Shown piece after piece: positions 59,258 to 64,000 of a stretch of 64,000 nucleotides of DNA (its first letter is position 1; every line of letters starts with the position of its first letter). A program made the position numbers and the translations under genes. A model generated the notes under the pieces. That model saw only the letters and a program-made list of their open reading frames with translations, was not told the DNA's origin and made no database searches. Source of the stretch: Armigeres subalbatus (Eukaryota; Arthropoda; Insecta; Diptera; Culicidae). The stretch covers positions 143,146,652-143,210,651 of the forward strand of contig NC_085139.1 of the NCBI RefSeq assembly GCF_024139115.2. Reading direction: 5' to 3'.

Positions 59258-59699
59258 ACACACCTAAAAATAATCATGTAATTTTAGGTGCTGTGACACC
59301 GACATATACGAGCGTCATTTTTGACGTAAAATTAGGTGGTACTTTAATTTTACATCACAACTTTATTGACAAAAAAATTGATTGATCAGAACGAGAATCT
59401 AACATAAGTCTGCTGAGTGAGAACCCGGCACGCTACCACTCAGCTATCTCCGTTTCTTGAAAGAGAGATGATCGAAGTAAAACTGGTTCCACGATTTGCA
59501 CTGAACAAGTATTTCACTGCTTCAAGTCATTAACTGCTTGTGCGTTAGGTGCGTTGCAGCGGGTGCTGTGTTTAGGTTCCGTGACATGTAATTTCAAATC
59601 ATCTGACATTGAAAAATATACGATTCTGTTTATGTCATGTGGTTTTGTGTCATTTTATTGAAATACATCACCTGTAATATTCATATTTTTTTGGTGTGT
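59258..59699. mobile_element. ACACACC...GGTGTGT element with tRNA-like core, inside the R1-like LINE
   Basis: Termini are ACACACCTAAAAAT and ATTTTTTTGGTGTGT, inverted. Flanks AGCCT and TCAG would join without a duplication if the LINE codon was AAG. On the minus strand near 59455-59385 the interior has GATAGCTGAGTGGTAGCG, an A-box-like tRNA word. That core resembles 60375-60455 and 63908-63965. Non-coding. Confidence 0.6.
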
Positions 59700-60151
59700 T
59701 CAGACAGGTTGATCGAAGGGCCGCAATCTCGGGACTCCACCAGTATACCGGGCGTCTGCCATTTCTCGGCAAGGCTTTTCTCGGCATGGTGGCGTCACAT
59801 GCGCGTGATAGGGCAGCTACTAACGCATCCCCGCTTAGACCTTCAGTGCTGGCTTCCAGTCCCAGGGCCGCGGTGAAAACTTCGCTGTCGAAGCGATTGG
59901 TTCTCCACCCACGGACCTGACAGGGATCCCGGACCTCGGATGTTGCACGCCATAGTTGATCTTAAAGCGAATTGCTAGATGATCACTATGGGTGTAACCC
60001 TTGTCCACCCTCCAGTCCAAGTCTGGTGCTCGATCAGGACTGACAAACGCTACGTGAATCCATAACTTGACCCCGTTCCTTCTGAACATGCAAGCGGAAC
60101 CACCATTGACTACCACTGCGTTGAGCTTCGCTAGCCCCTCTAGTAACGCTT
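59700..60151 (-). pseudogene. R1-like LINE ORF2, endonuclease C-terminus and linker
   Basis: On the minus strand it begins at an ALLEGLAKLNAVVVNGGSAC equivalent and includes FRRNGVKLWIHVAFVSP and GYTHSDHLAIRF, the SDH catalytic end of an APE-type endonuclease. It passes through a frame change near 59835 to ACDATMPRKALPRNGRRPVY, WWSPEIAALRSTCLN. The RRPVYWW...LR linker is typical of the R1 clade. It is separated from the piece at 61137-61233 by the element 60152-61136. Confidence 0.85.
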
Positions 60152-61136
60152 CCCGAGCAGCACACATTGTACTCATAGATCGCAGTAACTTATATATGAC
60201 CACAGTGTACGAACGAATCATGTACATTTACATCAAATATCATGCACATAATTGGAGCATGATAAACGATAGAAATTTACATTTTATTTTATCTTTGCAT
60301 CACTTATCATCTCAAATTTATGTGTTGTATTAAATTTACATGTTCTATTTTATGCTATATAAATAAAAAAACGATTTACATGAGAATCGAACTAAGGTCC
60401 GCAGAGTGTTAGCCCGTTCTGATACCACTCTACCGTCTTCACTTCTTGAAACCAATGTTGCCCAAAGAGTAACAGGTTCTGAGTTATGACGATTCAATCA
60501 TACAGTATCGAACCCGTCGTGACCGGGTTCTAGCTAGGTAATGTAAATTTACATGCTCTGAGTAAGCGTATGCGCATCGCCAAGGGGAAATATCTGACTG
60601 GATGAAGTGCAAGAATTTGAAGTTTTTCCATCGATTTAAGAAAACGCCTGATGAAGTACACCGATGAAATGCAGCATCATGGATGCTGCTTCGTAGTAGT
60701 AATGAAAAAAACTTCACTTTAGTATGACGGTGGTCGTAAACAAAGGTTTCCCGCTGCATTTGCAGCTGCCTTGATGGAATTGAATGTTTTGTTTACATTC
60801 TACCGTGATCGTCGCAAGCGTGGCCATCTTTAGTTTCGGTTCACATAATATCATGTAAACTTAATGGTTTATAAATGAATTTTCAGGGTGAATAAAGTAT
60901 TGTTTTCAATAGAATGTAGTAATCATGGAAAGGTGATGTATTTATACGGTTTAATTCATGCTCTGTTTATGTGCATGATTTTCAACGCATAATTACATTG
61001 AGAAAACGATTACATGATCTGTATTTACATTAGTTTCATTGATTACATTACCAGTAAAAGTCAAATTTTTTCGGTGTGCAGATTCAGTCATACTTGAGTT
61101 GCCACAACTAAATTCACTTGTCTTGTGCTGCTTGGG
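60152..61136. mobile_element. CCCGAG...CTTGGG inverted-repeat element (copy 2), with tRNA-like core
   Basis: Ends CCCGAGCAGCACAC and TGTGCTGCTTGGG interrupt the R1-like LINE exactly between the codons for RRGQ and LLEG. TT is found on both sides, so a 2-bp target duplication is the simplest reading. The interior has inverted TCATGCACATAA...GAGCATGA blocks and, on the minus strand at about 60455-60375, a tRNA-like core with GTAGAGTGGTA and a TTAGTTCGATTCTC B box. It has no coding capacity and no recognised transposase. Confidence 0.65.
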
Positions 61137-61233
61137 TTGGCCTCTTCGATTGGTGCAGCGGCTGCCCCACTCTACTGCCAAAGCGTAAAAATCTCCTGCT
61201 ATGACGACCTACTAGGTCAGGCGATAGCCTATC
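61137..61233 (-). pseudogene. R1-like LINE ORF2, middle of endonuclease
   Basis: On the minus strand: VVIAGDFYALAVEWGSRCTN then RRGQ. GDFxA is the endonuclease motif with the catalytic Asp (normally GDFNAW). It is flanked by two insertions and is preceded by stop codons. It joins the pieces at 62970 and 60151. Confidence 0.8.
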
Positions 61234-62196
61234 CCCAAGTAACACGGTTTGTTGTATGAGTGTAAAAAATACATCTTTCGAACATATAGTATGTTACGTT
61301 TTGGTATGAAAAACTGCTTTGATTGCTTTCACACGACCCAAACAGCGCAAAAATTATCAATATTTTCAACATCTTTCAGTTGCAACTTTGTTTTTGATTG
61401 CACATTCACAAGACTAAACTTAAGTACTAAGGATGTTTTCAGTAACCGACTTTCAACATGGTTCTGTCAAATTGAATACCAAAACAAAAATGCTGACCAA
61501 CACGTTCAAAGAAATAAATTTTATACTAAAAACGAATGAAAACAAGCATGCACAAGCATGAAATGATGAACACCATTTTAATAATATTTATAAACATATA
61601 CAAACTGAATAAATAAATCAAATTTGTTTCGAAGTCTCGGTCGAAACATTATATGCGGCTCATGTTTCATTGGCTAACTTTTCATTTTACTTCTCCTAAA
61701 TTCATGCGCCATTGATTGAAGAAAAATATAACTATGCCAAAGCATAACTTTGAGATTGATATGTAAACAAATTCTCGAATCTGCAATAGAAAAACAATAT
61801 GGCAAGTTGTCGTTAAACAACAGGGTCGATGAGGAACGTTCATAACATTGATCTTAAAAGATGTTGAAATTACGTTAAACTTCTATCATTGCGGTATATT
61901 CTGATGAAACAAATGTCAAAAAATTAACATTGTTCGTAAAATCTTCTGTTTTATGTTGTGGGAATGTAAAACGAAACATCTCAAAAAACCAAACAAATGT
62001 CAAAAATTGACATGTTATCAGCAAGTTGTGAGAATGTAGTATGAAACTTCTTCTCTGATCAAATTGCTGTATGTTTTGCAAAAACCTTATCATAGCTTTC
62101 CTTGAACATAACATGTTTTGTATTTCATTTTCCCGACCTTTATTCAACATTATTATTAGATCTTAGTTAATAATGATGTTTTCGGTGTTACTTGGG
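61234..62196. mobile_element. CCCAAGTAACAC...TTACTTGGG inverted-repeat element (copy 3)
   Basis: Ends CCCAAGTAACACGG and TCGGTGTTACTTGGG are inverted; TC flanks both sides. The two halves share diverged inverted blocks. No coding frame of note (the longest minus frame, 91 codons, has no domain). It lies in the R1-like LINE. Confidence 0.65.
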
Positions 62197-62969
62197 TCGA
62201 TCATCTGATTGAACTGTTCTAATGGCCACCTTTTCCCGTAACACGGTAGATCACTTTGACGTAGTGTGTTGCGTTGTAAGATCTACCAAACAGAGCCCTA
62301 GCTTAATCCATTTTCATAGCTAGGGCAATAAGTTGTGGTAATTAAGGATTCATCGTATTTAGTCCTCGCTACCAACAGCAGTCTCAGAAATAGAACATAA
62401 TTAATGTTACCTTGCAGACAGTTGAAAGACTCGAATTCCTCTGGTTTGAGGCTAAACTGTATGCAGCGGAAACAACTTTTCAAGCAATTAGTTAAAAAAC
62501 CTCGGTACACATCCCTAGGCTGAACTGACTGCTGGAAAAATCGTGTTAGGGGTTTAAATACGTACTAACTCTTCTTGAACTGGTGAACAATGGTAGTGAG
62601 GGGAACACACGGAAGTTCTTATTACTGAACAAATTCTTTTGCTTGAAATGGTCTTGTAGACAGAGCTAAATCCCGGGTTTTAAGAGTTTTACGGGTGATA
62701 TTCTAGAAGCAAGACAAGGATGTGGCTAGGGCTCCGATGCATGGCCAAAAACAGTATTACTGTTCTGTTTTCTCAAGACAGGATTGATTTCCTATTGATA
62801 GGGGGCGCGCCTTCAATGGGATTGCTCTCTGTGAAGGGTATAAATAGCGGGACCTTGTCATGGTGCTCTTGAGAAAACAAAACAACAACTGTATCGAAAC
62901 CGATACTGCATTGCTTATCAATAGTAATGGAGTAATTCGACATGCACTTAAACACTAAGGATACGGGTA
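62197..62969. other. insert of unknown nature with a TATA box and a hairpin
   Basis: This block separates two pieces of the R1-like LINE, so it is at least partly inserted DNA. It contains a 9-bp hairpin (GCCCTAGCT / AGCTAGGGC, 62295-62326). It also has TATAAATA at 62839-62846 in a locally GC-rich context, between inverted TTTTCTCAAG and CTTGAGAAAA words (about 62770 and 62869). A solo LTR is one possibility, but no ends were fixed. Minus-strand frames at 62298-62510 and 62773-63006 have no known domain. Confidence 0.35.
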
Positions 62970-63497
62970 ACGCTACAATAGATCTAATAACTGGTCGCAG
63001 TGGCACACCCGAAAAGGGGGAAAAAAAAAAAATGGCCGCCTTGGTGGAGCATAGCAGCTACAATAGAACACACCATTGATCTTGGATATCGTGACACCCT
63101 CAACAGAGGAGTGTACTACCTCTTGGATTGGGTACCGTCCCGTCGTGTAAATATCCGCCATCCTAGACCCGTCCGCCACCCAATTGCTATTATCGACAGG
63201 GACGTTATACGGGTCGGAGAGGAGGGCGACATCGGTCGTCCACTCCAGACCGACTGCCGCAGCTGCTGCTGTGCAGTTGCATATTGCTTAAGATTCAGCT
63301 GTGTTACTTGCACGGCTTATTCTTATTTTTCTCTCCGATGGGACACGAGGACCCACCCATAAGGTGGTTACAGGCTTGCTTTTTGCACTTTGGTGCCTTA
63401 TCGCATTCATGCGCCTTGTGCCCTTCCTCACCACAACGACGACACAGGTTGCTACGATATGGGCCCTTACAGTTGTAGGACTTGTGTCCCAGCTCTA
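62970..63497 (-). pseudogene. R1-like LINE, ORF1 zinc knuckles and ORF2 start
   Basis: ORF1 end (63497-63304): VELGHKSYNCKG, LCRRCGEEGHKAHEC and KCKKQACNHLMGGSSC are the three CCHC knuckles of R1-clade ORF1; the second cysteine of the first knuckle is replaced by Trp. ORF2 opens by overlapping the ORF1 stop, with GTG at 63311-63313 where ATG is expected (VTQLNLKQYATAQQQLRQS, endonuclease motif I with N). A frame shift near 63170 leads to VADGSRMADIYTTGRYPIQE and INGVFYCSCYAPP, and the match ends at about 62970 (DQLLDLL). The 5' side is cut by the element starting at 63498. Confidence 0.85.
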
Positions 63498-64000
63498 CCC
63501 AAGTAGCACACGCAACATCTTCCAAAAAACACCTTGTTTCTAATCAGTTTCATTAAAGGTATTGGAAAACATCAAAGCACGAAAAAGTTGCATCATGATG
63601 TCAAAAACGTTCGAACTGTGATCAATGTTTCATTAACATTGCAATGCAGTACGCGTTTGACATTTGGAAACAAACAACCAAAGAATACTGCACTACATGT
63701 TGCATACACGAAACAAAATCATTAAGTTGCATATTATTTACCATGTAACTTCAATGCGTCTTTCAAAATTTAATTGTTTGTTTAAATTGAGTTGCGTGTG
63801 TCTTCATGTCTAATTTAGCGTCGTTCAACGTTTTGACAACTTTTTGTGAGTTCATAATCGTATGGTTTTTATGGTGAGTCAACATGAAGTCCCTTCGAAG
63901 TATTGAATGGTGCTGTGGTAGAGTGAAGGACTATCAATCACAAGATCCATAAATCGAATCCAGTTTTATATTTTTATTTTATTTTTTTTCCGCTGTAATA
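63498..64000. mobile_element. left end of a CCCAAGTAGCAC element (copy 4), tRNA-like core
   Basis: CCCAAGTAGCACACGCAAC starts where the R1-like ORF1 is cut. The interior is AT-rich, and at about 63908-63965 has GGTGCTGTGGTAGAGTGAAG and AAATCGAATCCAG, a tRNA-like A and B box pair like those in the elements at 59258 and 60152. The right end is outside the window. Confidence 0.5.

Noticed and set aside
60649..60676. second hammerhead (CTGATGA...GAAA)
   Set aside because: The bases between CTGATGA and GAAA cannot form stem II, and no cleavage triplet or stem I follows.

Overview
The window is nuclear DNA of an insect, almost certainly a culicine (Aedes-like) mosquito. The case rests on AT-rich DNA packed with interleaved transposons, Juan-type Jockey LINEs, RTE-like and R1-like LINEs, Feilai-like tRNA-derived SINEs, many short inverted-repeat elements, and one clear host exon: the first coding exon of hedgehog (hh) on the minus strand at 34790-35131. 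The species is inferred from these families and was not tested.

Layout. 1-1.2 kb: 3' half of an RTE-like LINE. 1.2-9.6 kb: non-coding DNA with small inverted-repeat elements, a SINE, two short tandem arrays and one coding-like minus-strand patch (4.8-5.3 kb). 9.65-11 kb: foldback elements, one nested in another. 16.7-20.2 kb: a degenerate tandem array, a ~100-bp repeat and a 1.9-kb pogo-like DNA transposon. 20.43-20.48 kb: a hammerhead-ribozyme-like motif of the Penelope type. 27.5-28.4 kb: a Juan 3' fragment. 30.26 kb: a small element with perfect 36-bp termini and an 8-bp target duplication. 34.8-35.1 kb: hh exon 1, so everything to its left is probably hh intron 1 (exon 2 was not found) and DNA to its right is hh upstream sequence.

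36.9-38.1 kb: 5' part of another RTE-like LINE. 41.4-47.8 kb: a Juan-like LINE interrupted by an RTE-like LINE. 48-51 kb: SINEs and microsatellites. 51.99-58.44 kb: a complete minus-strand, env-bearing Ty3/gypsy (errantivirus-like) element with two apparently identical LTRs, a tRNA-Leu primer-binding site and multiple coding breaks, inserted in a Feilai-like SINE. 59.2-64 kb: one minus-strand R1-like LINE cut into pieces by nested inverted-repeat elements.

The most notable items are the hammerhead motif, a set of CCC...GGG-ended elements with variable 2-bp target duplications (some carrying tRNA-like cores), and the recent-looking env-bearing LTR element. Apart from hedgehog, no intact host gene could be recognised. 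No operons, CRISPR arrays or prokaryotic features are present.
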